Origin: CAZLMG01 sp964560765
Lineage (GTDB): Bacteria > Bdellovibrionota_B > Oligoflexia > Oligoflexales > CAZLMG01
Reading direction: 5' to 3'
Length of the DNA stretch: 64,000 nt
Assembly (NCBI GenBank): GCA_964560765.1
Contig: CAZLMG010000022.1
Location: 3,163-67,162 of the forward strand
The notes beneath the pieces were generated by a model. That model searched no databases. It saw only the letters and a list, made by a program, of their open reading frames with translations, and had not been told where the DNA came from. Both the position numbers and the translations under genes were made by a program. Below are positions 34,616 to 44,534 of the stretch, in pieces; within the stretch, counting starts at the first letter, position 1, and the number at the start of each line of letters is the position of its first letter.

Positions 34616-35881
34616 ATGACGATAAATGTGAAAGTTCCCTCGGTTGGTGAATCTGTTCAAGAAGGCGTGATTTTCAAGTGGCACAAGAAAAATGGCGACT
34701 ATGTTGCTATGGACGACGTGCTAGTTGAGCTCGAGACGGACAAGGCAACCGTCGAAGTTGTCGCCGAAGCCTCTGGTACGCTCGCGCAGTTAAAGAAAGA
34801 AGGCGAGTCTGTTCGCGTCGGCGATGTGATCGCGCACATCGACGAGACCGCCGCTAAACCAGCGGCTGGCGCAACCGCCGCGAAGCCAACCGCTGCTGCG
34901 GCCGTGCCGCCTCCGCCGCCGGCACCTGTAACGCCCGCGGTGGCGAAGTCGGCGGCCCCAAAGGCACCAGAGCACCTAAGCCCTGCGGTTCAACGCATGG
35001 TTGCGGAACATAAACTCGACGCCCAGCAGATACCTGGTAGTGGCCGAGGTGGTCGCGTCACCAAAGGTGATGTTGTGCAATTCATGGAGCAAGAGACGTC
35101 GAATACTGCGGCTCCGCTGAAAGTGGTGGCACCTACTTCGGGATCATCGGTGGCAGCTGTTTCCCACACGCTGCCGAGTGCTCGTGGGGAACGACGTGAA
35201 CCTATGTCCATGCTGCGCAAACGTATTGCTGAGAGACTTGTGCATGCTCAACATACCGCGGCAATTTTGACAACTTTTAACGAAGTCGATATGTCGGCGG
35301 TAATGGCGCTACGAAATCAGTACAAGGACAGCTTTAAAGAGAAATATGGTGTTGGTCTTGGCTTCATGAGTTTCTTTGTGAAGGCGGCTGTGGAAGCTCT
35401 GAAAGAGTTTCCGGCGATCAATGGATGGATCGAAGGCAGCGAGATTGTCTATCACGACTATTACGATATCGGCGTTGCGGTCTCCTCTGACCGTGGACTC
35501 GTCGTGCCGGTTGTCCGTGATTGCGATCGCATGACCATGTCCGAATTGGAGTTAGCTGTGGCCGGGTACGCCAAAAAGGCGCGCGATGGAAAAATCACCG
35601 TTGATGACCTCAATGGTGGCACTTTTACAATTTCCAACGGTGGAGTCTTTGGCTCACTTCTCTCAACGCCGATCTTGAATCCCCCGCAGAGTGCAATCTT
35701 GGGCATGCACAAGATTGAAGAGCGCCCCGTGGTCATTAAAGGGCAGATCGTAGCCCGTCCCATGATGTACCTGGCATTGTCCTATGACCATCGCATAGTC
35801 GATGGCAAGGGAGCGGTTAGTTTCCTCGTGAAAATCAAAGAAGCCATTGAAGATCCAACCAGGCTGTTGCTGGGAGTATAG
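34616..35881 (+). CDS. sucB: Dihydrolipoamide succinyltransferase (E2 of 2-oxoglutarate dehydrogenase)
   Basis: The 421-residue E2 moves the succinyl group to CoA in the 2-oxoglutarate dehydrogenase complex. The N-terminal lipoyl domain has the modified Lys43 in ELETDKATVEV. An Ala/Pro-rich linker follows, then the subunit-binding domain (SPAVQRMVAEHKLDAQ, GSGRGGRVTKGDV). The catalytic domain begins near RREPMSMLRKRIAERL and has the active site LSYDHRIVDG near the C-terminus. ATG at 34616 follows GAGGT. It is the first gene of the set, with lpd ten bases later. Confidence 0.96.
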   Translation: MTINVKVPSVGESVQEGVIFKWHKKNGDYVAMDDVLVELETDKATVEVVAEASGTLAQLKKEGESVRVGDVIAHIDETAAKPAAGATAAKPTAAAAVPPPPPAPVTPAVAKSAAPKAPEHLSPAVQRMVAEHKLDAQQIPGSGRGGRVTKGDVVQFMEQETSNTAAPLKVVAPTSGSSVAAVSHTLPSARGERREPMSMLRKRIAERLVHAQHTAAILTTFNEVDMSAVMALRNQYKDSFKEKYGVGLGFMSFFVKAAVEALKEFPAINGWIEGSEIVYHDYYDIGVAVSSDRGLVVPVVRDCDRMTMSELELAVAGYAKKARDGKITVDDLNGGTFTISNGGVFGSLLSTPILNPPQSAILGMHKIEERPVVIKGQIVARPMMYLALSYDHRIVDGKGAVSFLVKIKEAIEDPTRLLLGV

Positions 35882-35890
35882 AGGGCGGAC

Positions 35891-37285
35891 ATGGATAAGT
35901 ACGATGTGGTGTTCATTGGCGGCGGTCCGGGTGGTTATGTTGGTGCCATTCGCGCGGCGCAGCTTGGCTTGAAGGCTGCGTGTATTGAGTCGCGTGGTGC
36001 CCTCGGGGGCACGTGCTTGAACGTGGGCTGCGTGCCTAGCAAGTCCTTGTTGGAATCAAGTGAGATGTTCGTCAAGTTCCAACACGCCAAAGAGTTTGGC
36101 ATCTCGGCGAAGGACGTAAAAGCCGATGTTCCCGCCATGCTTAAACGCAAGGATGACACGGTAAAGCAATTTACCAAGGGGATTGAAGGACTTTTCAAGA
36201 AAAACAAAGTCGCCTATTTGCAGGGGTTTGGTTCTTTCGAAGATGCATATCGAGTGCGAGTCACAAAGGCCGATGGCAGCCACGACATCATCGAAAGTAA
36301 ACACATCGTTATCTCGACGGGAAGTGAACCTATTGAGATCCCTATCGCCAAGTTTGATGGCAAGAAGATCGTTAGCTCGACGGAGGCGTTGAACTTTGAG
36401 TCGCCCCCAAAGAAGTTGGTCGTCATCGGCGGCGGCGTGATCGGTCTTGAAATGGGTAGTGTTTGGCTGCGCCTTGGATCGGACGTGACGGTCATCGAAG
36501 CGCTGCCGGAAATTCTCTATTCTATGGACAAGGACATTCGCAAGCAAACGGCGAAGATCTTGCAGAAGCAGGGCTTCAAGCTCGAGACGGGAACGAAAGT
36601 AACCAAGGTGGATGCTAGCGGCAGTCAGGTAAAGATTCATGCCGAGAAAGACGGTGCCGCTGTCGAATTCATTGCCGACAAGGTTTTGGTTGCGGTTGGG
36701 CGCCGGCCTTTTACTAAGGGCTTGAATTTGGACAAGGCTGGCGTTCAGACAACCGATCGGGGCATGGTCAAGATCGACGGCCATTATCGCACGAACGTTT
36801 CGCATATCTTTGCCATTGGTGATGTCGTGGTAGGCCCAATGTTGGCGCACAAGGCCGAAGAAGAAGGTATTGCAGCGGCAGAGATCATCGCCGGCAAGCA
36901 TGGACACGTGAATTATGAAGCGATCCCAGGCATTGTCTATACGTGGCCCGAGGTTGCATCCGTGGGACGCACCGAGCAGCAGTGCCAGGAGGAAGGGATT
37001 CCTTTTCGCATTGGCCAGTTTCCCTTTATCGCTAACGCGAGGGCGAAGTGCCATGGTACGACGGACGGTTTCGTGAAGATTATCGCGCACGAGAAGACCG
37101 ATCGATTGCTCGGTGTTCACATTGTTGGCCCAACGGCATCGGAGTTGATAGCCGAGGCGGTCGTAGCCTTTGAGTTTGGTGCGAGTGCAGAAGATCTCGC
37201 CCGCTCTGTACACGCACACCCCACTCTTTCAGAAGTGATTAAGGAAGCGGCTCTTGCTGTTGATAAGCGCGCTTTGCATATCTAA
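35891..37285 (+). CDS. lpd: Dihydrolipoyl dehydrogenase (E3)
   Basis: The 464-residue flavoprotein reoxidises dihydrolipoamide with NAD. The FAD loop VVFIGGGPGGYVGAIRA, the redox disulfide in GGTCLNVGCVPSK (Cys42/Cys47), the NAD loop VVIGGGVIGLEMGS and the C-terminal His/Glu dyad HAHPTLSEVIKEA are all present. Length and motifs are typical. It sits between E2 and E1 genes and probably serves this complex; it could also serve others in the cell. Confidence 0.97.
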   Translation: MDKYDVVFIGGGPGGYVGAIRAAQLGLKAACIESRGALGGTCLNVGCVPSKSLLESSEMFVKFQHAKEFGISAKDVKADVPAMLKRKDDTVKQFTKGIEGLFKKNKVAYLQGFGSFEDAYRVRVTKADGSHDIIESKHIVISTGSEPIEIPIAKFDGKKIVSSTEALNFESPPKKLVVIGGGVIGLEMGSVWLRLGSDVTVIEALPEILYSMDKDIRKQTAKILQKQGFKLETGTKVTKVDASGSQVKIHAEKDGAAVEFIADKVLVAVGRRPFTKGLNLDKAGVQTTDRGMVKIDGHYRTNVSHIFAIGDVVVGPMLAHKAEEEGIAAAEIIAGKHGHVNYEAIPGIVYTWPEVASVGRTEQQCQEEGIPFRIGQFPFIANARAKCHGTTDGFVKIIAHEKTDRLLGVHIVGPTASELIAEAVVAFEFGASAEDLARSVHAHPTLSEVIKEAALAVDKRALHI

Positions 37286-37297
37286 GAAAGGTTAGCC

Positions 37298-40069
37298 ATG
37301 TCAGGTGGTCAACGGTTCGAAAAATTCAGTTTTGCATCCGGCGCCAATACGGAATTCTTGGAGTCGCTGTACAAGCAGTATCAACAAGACTCAGACAGCG
37401 TCGATGCGACTTGGCGGAAATTCTTTGAGGGCTATGACTTTGCAGCCCACGGTGTCCTTGGTGAAAGTGGCGGTTCTGGTGAAGCCAAGCTGAATGCTCG
37501 TGTCGAGGCGCTGATTAATGCCTACCGACGACTGGGTCACCTCAGTGCGCATCTGAACCCGCTTGAAGCCAAGCCTCCGATCAGAGACAACGTCATGCCC
37601 GCGGAGCACGGGCTTGGCGACGCGGACCTTGCGGCGTTGATTCATCCTGCAAATTTGCCAAAGCCAGAGATGACCTTTGGCGAGATTCTTGGTTTGCTGC
37701 AGAAAACATACTGCGGACGTATCGGTGCGGACTTTCGCGAGATCAATGACATCAACGCTGTCGTATGGTTTCAAGAGCAGATGGAGAGCTGCGGGAATCA
37801 GCCAGAGCTGGGTAGCGGCCTCCGCCTGCACATTCATGAGAGCTTGACGCGGGCGGAAGGGTTTGAGCGCTTTCTGCAGGATCGATACTTGGGGCAGAAG
37901 CGTTTTTCGCTCGAAGGTACTGACGCGCTAGTGCCCATGATGGATGTGTTGATTGATGAGGCTGCGAAAGCGGGCGCCGAAGAGATGAATTTGGGCATGG
38001 CCCATCGTGGTCGTCTCAACGTTCTGGCCAACGTCCTAGGCAAAGACCCAGCGCTGATCATGAAAGAGTTCGAAGGTACCGAATTCAATCCGTTTGATAT
38101 TGATGGTGATGTCAAGTACCACATGGGGTTTGCGAGTGAGGTGAAGACCATCTCGGGCAAATCGATGCGCCTGTACCTTTCACCGAATCCAAGTCACTTA
38201 GAGGCCGTCAATCCCGTTGTTGAGGGCTTCGCGCGGGCGCGCCAAGAAGAGCTCGGCGATGCTGAGCGCAAGCGAGTGATCCCGATTTTGATGCACGGCG
38301 ACGCCGCCTTCATCGGTCAGGGAATCTGTGCGGAAACGCTGAACATGTCGGAGCTGGAAAGCTACAGTACGGGCGGCACGGTTCACATCATCATTAATAA
38401 TCAGATTGGCTTTACGGCGAATCCTGAGGAAGGCCGCTCGTGCGTCTACAGCAGCGAGATTGCGAAGATGATCCGCGCGCCAGTTCTGCACGTCAATGCC
38501 GACGATCCAGAAGCTGTTGTGTGGACGGCAATGCTGGCCATCGCCTACCGGCAAAAGTTTGGCAAGGATGTCGTTATTGATCTCATCGGATATCGCCGCC
38601 ATGGGCATAATGAAACAGATGAGCCGGGCTTCACTCAGCCGTTGATGTACAAACTGATCAAGGATCACCCAACCTGTCTGACGCAGTACACAGAGCAACT
38701 GGTTGCGAAGGGTGTGATAGCGCGTGATGCGGCCGATGAACGGATGCGTAGTTTTCGGCAAACGCTGCAAACGAAGATGGAAGAGGTGCGAGCAGGCAAA
38801 GCGATCACAAAGCCTGTGGTGCCACCTTCGCTCGCCCAGGCAATGAATTATACAAAAGTTGATCGGTCCGAGTTTAGTAAGTCGGTCTCGACAGCAGTGG
38901 CGAAGGCAAAGCTGCTGGAAATCAGTCGCAAGTTTTGTGCCCTGCCCGCAAGTTTTCATGCGCACCCCAAGCTCACGCGATTATTTGAGGCGCGTGTGAA
39001 GATGTTGGAGGGGGCGGGTGCCGTTGACTGGGGTATGGCAGAGCTGATGGCTTATGGAACTCTAGCGGCGATCGGCGTTCCTGTGCGCTTGTCAGGTCAG
39101 GACTGTCGACGTGGGACATTTAGTCATCGGCATGCTGTGCTGCGGGATTTTGAAAATGGCAGCAGCTATAATATCTTTGAGCCCGTCAGCAACAAGTCAA
39201 CGCCGGTAGACGTCATCAACAGCCCGCTCTCTGAAGCAGGCGTGATGGGATTTGACTTTGGCTACTCCATCGCTCGACCACAGGGTCTCACCATTTGGGA
39301 AGCGCAATTCGGGGATTTTGCTAACGGCGCGCAGATTATCATTGACCAGTTCATGTCGGCATCGGAAGCGAAATGGAAGCAGACCTCTGGACTTGTCTTG
39401 TTGTTGCCGCATGGCTACGAAGGTCAAGGGCCTGAGCATTCCAGTGCACGGCTTGAGCGCTTCTTGCAACTATGCGGTAATTTGAATATGCAGGTCGCAT
39501 ATCCGACCACGCCTGCCCAGTTATTCCATCTCTTGCGCCGTCAGGTTTTGCGTGCGTTCCGCAAACCCTTGATCGTCATGTCGCCAAAGAGCTTGTTGCG
39601 GCATCCGAAGGTGCAGTCGACGATTGCAGAATTTACGGGTGGTGAGTTTGTTGAGGTCATGGACGATGCCGATGTGAAAGATGCTTCGAAAGTGAAGCGG
39701 CTCGTCCTCTGTTCGGGCAAGATTTACTATGACTTAGTCGCCGCACGGGAAGAGGCGGGGCCAAAAGCCGCTCATGTCCCCGTTGTGCGTTTTGAGCAGT
39801 TGTATCCGTTCCCCGACACGGCTTTGTCTACGATCTTGGCGCGTTACCCGGCAGTCAAGGAATTGGTTTGGACGCAGGAAGAGCCGCAAAACATGGGAGC
39901 ATGGTATTTCATCCGGCATCGTATTGAGGAGCTATCGGGCGGTAAGCAGCGTATAAGCTACGTGGGCCGCAAAGGATCCGGCTCCACGGCAGAGGGCAGT
40001 CATAAGGCGCATTTGCAAGAGCAGGCCCGCATTGTGCAGGAAGCGCTTGGCGCAAACGCGAAAGGGTAG
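37298..40069 (+). CDS. sucA: 2-oxoglutarate dehydrogenase E1 component
   Basis: The 923-residue thiamine diphosphate enzyme decarboxylates 2-oxoglutarate in the TCA cycle. Diagnostic phrases are the N-terminal FLESLYKQYQQDSDSVDATW, GMAHRGRLNVLANVLGK, HGDAAFIGQGICAETLNMS, NNQIGFTANPEEGRSCVYS and RRGTFSHRHAVL. The length fits the family. It lies last in the E2-E3-E1 set, 12 bases after lpd, and is followed by a protease gene ten bases later. The reversed order compared with the common sucA-sucB-lpd is notable. Confidence 0.97.
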   Translation: MSGGQRFEKFSFASGANTEFLESLYKQYQQDSDSVDATWRKFFEGYDFAAHGVLGESGGSGEAKLNARVEALINAYRRLGHLSAHLNPLEAKPPIRDNVMPAEHGLGDADLAALIHPANLPKPEMTFGEILGLLQKTYCGRIGADFREINDINAVVWFQEQMESCGNQPELGSGLRLHIHESLTRAEGFERFLQDRYLGQKRFSLEGTDALVPMMDVLIDEAAKAGAEEMNLGMAHRGRLNVLANVLGKDPALIMKEFEGTEFNPFDIDGDVKYHMGFASEVKTISGKSMRLYLSPNPSHLEAVNPVVEGFARARQEELGDAERKRVIPILMHGDAAFIGQGICAETLNMSELESYSTGGTVHIIINNQIGFTANPEEGRSCVYSSEIAKMIRAPVLHVNADDPEAVVWTAMLAIAYRQKFGKDVVIDLIGYRRHGHNETDEPGFTQPLMYKLIKDHPTCLTQYTEQLVAKGVIARDAADERMRSFRQTLQTKMEEVRAGKAITKPVVPPSLAQAMNYTKVDRSEFSKSVSTAVAKAKLLEISRKFCALPASFHAHPKLTRLFEARVKMLEGAGAVDWGMAELMAYGTLAAIGVPVRLSGQDCRRGTFSHRHAVLRDFENGSSYNIFEPVSNKSTPVDVINSPLSEAGVMGFDFGYSIARPQGLTIWEAQFGDFANGAQIIIDQFMSASEAKWKQTSGLVLLLPHGYEGQGPEHSSARLERFLQLCGNLNMQVAYPTTPAQLFHLLRRQVLRAFRKPLIVMSPKSLLRHPKVQSTIAEFTGGEFVEVMDDADVKDASKVKRLVLCSGKIYYDLVAAREEAGPKAAHVPVVRFEQLYPFPDTALSTILARYPAVKELVWTQEEPQNMGAWYFIRHRIEELSGGKQRISYVGRKGSGSTAEGSHKAHLQEQARIVQEALGANAKG

Positions 40070-40079
40070 GGTGGCGCGC

Positions 40080-40883
40080 ATGAGCATTCGTCAGTTTTTA
40101 GCCTTTGGTACGTCAGGGTTTATCATTGGGTCTTTGGCTTTGGTGATGACTCAATGCGTCACAACGTCCGAGACCCACCGTAAAGCATTTATTCTTGTGC
40201 CAGATGCGCAAATGAATTTGATGGGTGAGCAGTCCTATCAAGAGATTATGAAGAAGGAAAAGCTATCCAAGGATAAGCAGAAAACAGAGGCCATTGTGCG
40301 CATCGGTAAGCGCATCGCAGCCGCAAGTGGCCAGAAGTTTGACTGGGAATTTAAGCTTATCGATAACGACAAGACCGTAAACGCTTTTTGTCTTCCTGGC
40401 GGGAAAATTGCCGTCTACACCGGTATCTTACCTGTGGCAAAAACAGAGGCCGGCCTCGCAGCGGTGATGGGGCATGAGGTCGCGCATGCGACTTTGCGGC
40501 ATGGTGCAGAGAGGGTTAGTCAATCGATTGCAGCGCAGGCTGGGTTGTCGGTTGCAGCGCTGAGTTTCGGTAACGCCAAGCATAGAGAACTGATTCTTGC
40601 AGGTTTGGGGCTTGGCACACAGGTGGGCGTACTGCTGCCCTTTAGCCGCAAGCACGAATCAGAAGCCGATGAGGTTGGCTTGAAATACATGGCCAAAGCT
40701 GGCTATGAGCCAGCCGAAGCCGTGGAACTTTGGAAGCGGATGGCCGAAGGTGGAGGCAGTATGCCAGAGATTCTATCGACCCATCCGGATCCTTTGCGTC
40801 GGTCGAAAGATTTGAAGAATCAGATTCCCAAGGTGGCAGCTCTCTATGCTGCTAGCGAGAAGCAGCCATCCCGCAATTTTTAG
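40080..40883 (+). CDS. M48 family metalloprotease, putative lipoprotein
   Basis: The 267-residue product is a zinc peptidase of the M48 family, close to periplasmic members such as LoiP/YcaL. The zinc motif is GHEVAHATLRHGAER (HExxH), and SRKHESEADEVGLKYM supplies the third ligand. The N-terminus has a hydrophobic segment ending MTQC; Gln before the Cys is atypical for a lipobox, so lipidation is uncertain. Such proteases help remove damaged envelope proteins. ATG at 40080 starts ten bases after sucA; readthrough from the TCA operon is possible. Confidence 0.88.
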   Translation: MSIRQFLAFGTSGFIIGSLALVMTQCVTTSETHRKAFILVPDAQMNLMGEQSYQEIMKKEKLSKDKQKTEAIVRIGKRIAAASGQKFDWEFKLIDNDKTVNAFCLPGGKIAVYTGILPVAKTEAGLAAVMGHEVAHATLRHGAERVSQSIAAQAGLSVAALSFGNAKHRELILAGLGLGTQVGVLLPFSRKHESEADEVGLKYMAKAGYEPAEAVELWKRMAEGGGSMPEILSTHPDPLRRSKDLKNQIPKVAALYAASEKQPSRNF

Positions 40884-40952
40884 CAAATCCCCAAAGAGCG
40901 CTGGTCATGTACCGGTGCTCGTCGATGGGTTACAATTAATCTAGTCGTTCTC

Positions 40953-40970
40953 AAAAAATCGTGATTTTTT
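40953..40970. repeat. A/T-rich palindrome
   Basis: AAAAAATC at 40953-40960 and GATTTTTT at 40963-40970 are exact inverted repeats with a two-base centre. The stem is almost all A-T and would fold poorly in RNA. It could mark a weak bidirectional terminator after the protease gene or bend the DNA ahead of the next gene. Confidence 0.4.
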
Positions 40971-41004
40971 TGCCAGTCGGTCATAGCGAGGGGAAAGGAA
41001 GCCC

Positions 41005-42681
41005 ATGCTACGTCAATGGATTGTCGCCACTTGCTTTGGATTGCTGCTGGCCTGCCGTGGCGTCATGCCAGCTGCCTTTTCGTCCTTCATGCTTGAAGCG
41101 CCGCAGCTTGGGGATCCTGGAATCGAATCGGTCGTGCCCGGTACCTACCATGGATACTTGCGTTCCGCAGATGGCCAAAGCAAGTGGCCACTTACTGCTG
41201 AGCTTCTTTTGCGCGAGAAAGATGCAGATAAAGTACGAATTGCGTTGCAGGTACGGGTTGCGCTCGGTAGCCACCTTTCCCACGAATATCAGAGTGACTA
41301 TTTTTCAGCGGTTGAGCTGGATTTAACTACGCATCGCGTACGGACTGGTGATGGAGTTGCGGGCTGGAGTCTCGCCGAGGCGGTCTATGATGAGCAAGGG
41401 ATTTTGCGCGGAAAGATCCAGCTTGGCGGTTCAGCAACCGCGTCCGAGTTTCACCTTGTGGCCATGCAATCGCGAACGGAGCAGCAGTTCGCATCAGATC
41501 TTGCAGCCATTTATCCAAAACTGGATTTGGCTGCAAGCGTTGAAGGAACCTACCGCGGTCGCTGTGCTGATGGCGACCACGAGTTGCAATTGGAAACGGT
41601 AAAATGGCGCGCTGGTCCGGTCACCGAGGCATCGTTTCTGTCTGGATATTCGGTGCGCGGACGGTGGGGTTTGCGGGCTAGCGATTTTTGTCGAGGTGCT
41701 CATCGGCCCTGTCTGCGGTGGGATATCCAAGAGGGAAACATCAATATAAGCACAAACTCATTGACGCTATCTTCCGGTGCAAAAACTTGGAATTGTGCGC
41801 GTGCAGACGGGGCGCTGAGTTGTGGCCAGTGTCGTTTACGCAAGGTCGACACTCAGTCGAGCGACGCCAAGGTCGAGACATCTTCGCTCAACGACAGTTT
41901 GCGTCGCCAAATTCCTAAGTTTGGTTACTCCATCGGTGGTGCTTCGACCCGCGTCGGTCAGGATGGTATGTTCGGCTCGAAGGAGTACTTCGGTTACGTC
42001 TTTCATGAGGCGACAGGTCACTTTCAATTTGCTCGTTTAAAATTGGATTTTGAAAGGTTTATTGGAAAGTCATCGGCGCCGACAACAGTTCGTGTCGGCG
42101 GTGTAGCCACATTATTTTTTGGTGGTGGGCATTCGGATGAGTTTATTGCCTATCGCTTGCCATCAGCGGCCATTGTTGAGCGCAATGCGCATGTGCTCGA
42201 AGGACCGGGTGATGCGGTGGTGCAAATCTCTCGCTGGACGGAAGAGGGGGTTGCCGGCATTTGGTATTCAAAGGCCGCGGGTCGAGTGGGGCCGTTCCAA
42301 CTTCTGCAGGGCGCAACACCTGAGATCGATAGCCAAGTTCTACCACGTGTTAGTGGTAACTTTGGAGATACGGCGCAAGGCTTGACCTTGATTGCCAGTG
42401 CCGATGTCTCTGACGATGATTTCGATTTTTCTCCCCTATCAATTCGTGGTGCAGGCATTGGACTGATGGCCCCAAAGCGACATGCATCGGTGGTTGATGT
42501 GGGTTTCGACCCTTACCGTGGGCGGATGGCATTGCGCTTCAACGATCGATCAGTGATCGATGGAGTCTGGGGCTCCAACGGTCTGGAACTTAATCTACAT
42601 TCTGGGGCGCGATTTGGTGCGTCGCTACCGGAATTTCGAAAGCAACGCGCATACCTTGCGCCGACAGCTGGGGTACTATAA
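41005..42681 (+). CDS. Large predicted lipoprotein of unknown function
   Basis: The 558-residue product begins with a signal peptide and LLAC at residues 14-17, so it is likely lipidated. The mature part is rich in beta-strand-like phrases such as GTYHGYLRSADG and GTYRGRCADGDHELQLETVKW, which look like two related copies. A Cys-rich middle (residues 195-280) has several CxxC-like pairs, including SCGQCRLR. I recognise no family. AAGGAAG precedes the ATG. It converges with the gamma-glutamyltransferase gene and overlaps it by six bases. Confidence 0.7.
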   Translation: MLRQWIVATCFGLLLACRGVMPAAFSSFMLEAPQLGDPGIESVVPGTYHGYLRSADGQSKWPLTAELLLREKDADKVRIALQVRVALGSHLSHEYQSDYFSAVELDLTTHRVRTGDGVAGWSLAEAVYDEQGILRGKIQLGGSATASEFHLVAMQSRTEQQFASDLAAIYPKLDLAASVEGTYRGRCADGDHELQLETVKWRAGPVTEASFLSGYSVRGRWGLRASDFCRGAHRPCLRWDIQEGNINISTNSLTLSSGAKTWNCARADGALSCGQCRLRKVDTQSSDAKVETSSLNDSLRRQIPKFGYSIGGASTRVGQDGMFGSKEYFGYVFHEATGHFQFARLKLDFERFIGKSSAPTTVRVGGVATLFFGGGHSDEFIAYRLPSAAIVERNAHVLEGPGDAVVQISRWTEEGVAGIWYSKAAGRVGPFQLLQGATPEIDSQVLPRVSGNFGDTAQGLTLIASADVSDDDFDFSPLSIRGAGIGLMAPKRHASVVDVGFDPYRGRMALRFNDRSVIDGVWGSNGLELNLHSGARFGASLPEFRKQRAYLAPTAGVL

Positions 42682-44448
42682 GCCGACAGGTTTGCCTTCC
42701 GAGCGGGTATCAGAGACTCCGATCCAATGTGTGCCCTCCTGCGTACGAGCAATGGCTTGCACATCGCCGATAGCCCCTTGCTGTACGATGTCGTGGCCCC
42801 TTCGACGCAGCTCATCGATTGTCTTTTGGGAGAAACCATTCTCTTCGATTCGCAACTTATCGGGTAGCCATTGATGGTGAATGCGGTGAGCCTGCACCGC
42901 CTGTGGCAGGGCCATGCGGTGATCGATGACATTGATTATGGTTTGTAGAGTCGCGGTAATAATGCGCGGGCCACCTGGCGATCCAGCCACCAATTGCAAC
43001 TTTCCACTCTTGTCAAAGACCATGGTGGGCGACATGGATGAAAGTGGGGTCTTGCGTGCGGCGACCGCATTGGCTTCACTGCCGACGAGTCCATAAGCAT
43101 TTGGTACCCCAGGTTTGATGCTAAAATCGTCCATTTCGTCATTGAGTACGATTCCCGTACCGGCAGCTACGACGCAGGATCCGAAGCTGTAATTGATGGT
43201 TTGCGTCGATGCGACGGCGTTGCCGTCTTGATCGACCACAGAGAGGTGTGTCGTTGACGGTGATTCGAAAGCTTTCGGATCACTAGCAGCCAGCGCCTTA
43301 GAGGGGGTGGCACTCTGCAAGTTGATCGTTGCACTTAACTGCTTTGCGTAGGCTTTGCTGGTGAGCCCCGCGACAGGAATTTCGACAAAATCTGGGTCAC
43401 CGAGGTACTTGGCGCGATCGGCAAATGCCCGTCGCATAACTTCGGTTAAGATATGGATACCGTCTGGCGTCCCAAACCCAAATTTTTTGACGTCATAGCT
43501 TTCAAGCATATTGAGCATTTGTACGATGTGTACGCCGCCAGAAGAAGGTGGCGGCATGGAAACAATACGATGATCCCGGTATGTGCCATGAGCGACCTGA
43601 CGCTCGAGGACTTGGTAGGCGTCCAAGTCCTGCTGCGAAAGGATACCGCCACCACGCTTAATTTCGGCCAGGATGCGGCGAGCAACTTCGCCTTTATAAA
43701 AGCCATCTCGGCCCCTCTCGGCGATTTGCTTTAGCGTCCAGGCCAACTCCTTCTGTACCAAAATATCGCCAACTTTAATGGCAGAACCCGCGGGCAGAAA
43801 TAGGTCTCGGGCTGCAGCGAACTGTTTCAACACTTCGGCTCGATCAGCTGCCGCTTCGGCAAGGCTTTCATACACGGGAAAGCCCTTGCCAGCGATGTCG
43901 ATGGCTGGCTGCATAACCTGGGAAAGTGGCAGCTTGCCATGAGACTTGTGAACCTGCACGAGTCCCGCGACGAGGCCTGGAGTGGCGACAGCCAAGTGGC
44001 CGTTAACCGACGCATTGGGAATTGCGATTTTCTGGCTCCGGTAGGGTTTGGGGTTCCCTTCCTTATCGAGGTACATATCACGCGTCGCAGCCTTTGGGGC
44101 CCGTTCGCGAAAGTCGAAGACATGTGTCTTTTGGGTACGCGCCTCATGGAATAGCAGAAACCCGCCGCCGCCAATTCCCGTCGACTGAGGACGCACGACA
44201 GATATGACGAAGGACGATGCGACGGCCGCATCCATCGCATTGCCGCCAGCAGCCAGCATGCGAGCTCCTGCTTCAGACGCAAGATGGTGAGCTGTAGCCA
44301 CCATGCCGCGCTTGCCGACGGCCGAATACTCAGCGACATCGCGAATGGTTTGACTGGGCGGAAATAGTGGCACATCGGAAGCGGTGGTCACGCATGCGAT
44401 GGCGGCAAGGAAGCTGAAGATAGGAAAGTATCGCATTAATAACAGCAT
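42676..44448 (-). CDS. ggt: Gamma-glutamyltransferase
   Basis: The 590-residue proenzyme cleaves gamma-glutamyl bonds such as that of glutathione in the periplasm. It self-cleaves before a Thr, here Thr399 in PSTTHLSVVD, which becomes the N-terminus of the small subunit. Conserved blocks include GGNAMDAAVASSFVISVV, GIGGGGFLL, SMPPPSSGG and AGSPGGPRII. The signal peptide ends in AIAC, a lipobox-like site, so it may be lipid-anchored, unlike the E. coli enzyme. AAGGGA precedes the ATG at 44448. Confidence 0.95.
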   Translation of the reverse strand: MLLLMRYFPIFSFLAAIACVTTASDVPLFPPSQTIRDVAEYSAVGKRGMVATAHHLASEAGARMLAAGGNAMDAAVASSFVISVVRPQSTGIGGGGFLLFHEARTQKTHVFDFRERAPKAATRDMYLDKEGNPKPYRSQKIAIPNASVNGHLAVATPGLVAGLVQVHKSHGKLPLSQVMQPAIDIAGKGFPVYESLAEAAADRAEVLKQFAAARDLFLPAGSAIKVGDILVQKELAWTLKQIAERGRDGFYKGEVARRILAEIKRGGGILSQQDLDAYQVLERQVAHGTYRDHRIVSMPPPSSGGVHIVQMLNMLESYDVKKFGFGTPDGIHILTEVMRRAFADRAKYLGDPDFVEIPVAGLTSKAYAKQLSATINLQSATPSKALAASDPKAFESPSTTHLSVVDQDGNAVASTQTINYSFGSCVVAAGTGIVLNDEMDDFSIKPGVPNAYGLVGSEANAVAARKTPLSSMSPTMVFDKSGKLQLVAGSPGGPRIITATLQTIINVIDHRMALPQAVQAHRIHHQWLPDKLRIEENGFSQKTIDELRRRGHDIVQQGAIGDVQAIARTQEGTHWIGVSDTRSEGKPVGL

Positions 44449-44534
44449 GTTAATCCCTTAGTTGCGGCTTGGGAAAGGTTATGCCATACACTGTAGCCCG
44501 ATCTTGGAGCATGGTCAAAGAAAGGCGTATCAGT

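Noticed and set aside
36056..37219. A long open frame of 387 codons on the reverse strand inside lpd
   Set aside because: It lies wholly within the well-supported lpd gene, has no ribosome binding site or family similarity, and reflects codon bias of the opposite strand.
38198..38965. A 255-codon reverse frame inside sucA
   Set aside because: It is antisense to a conserved enzyme domain and lacks any domain of its own.
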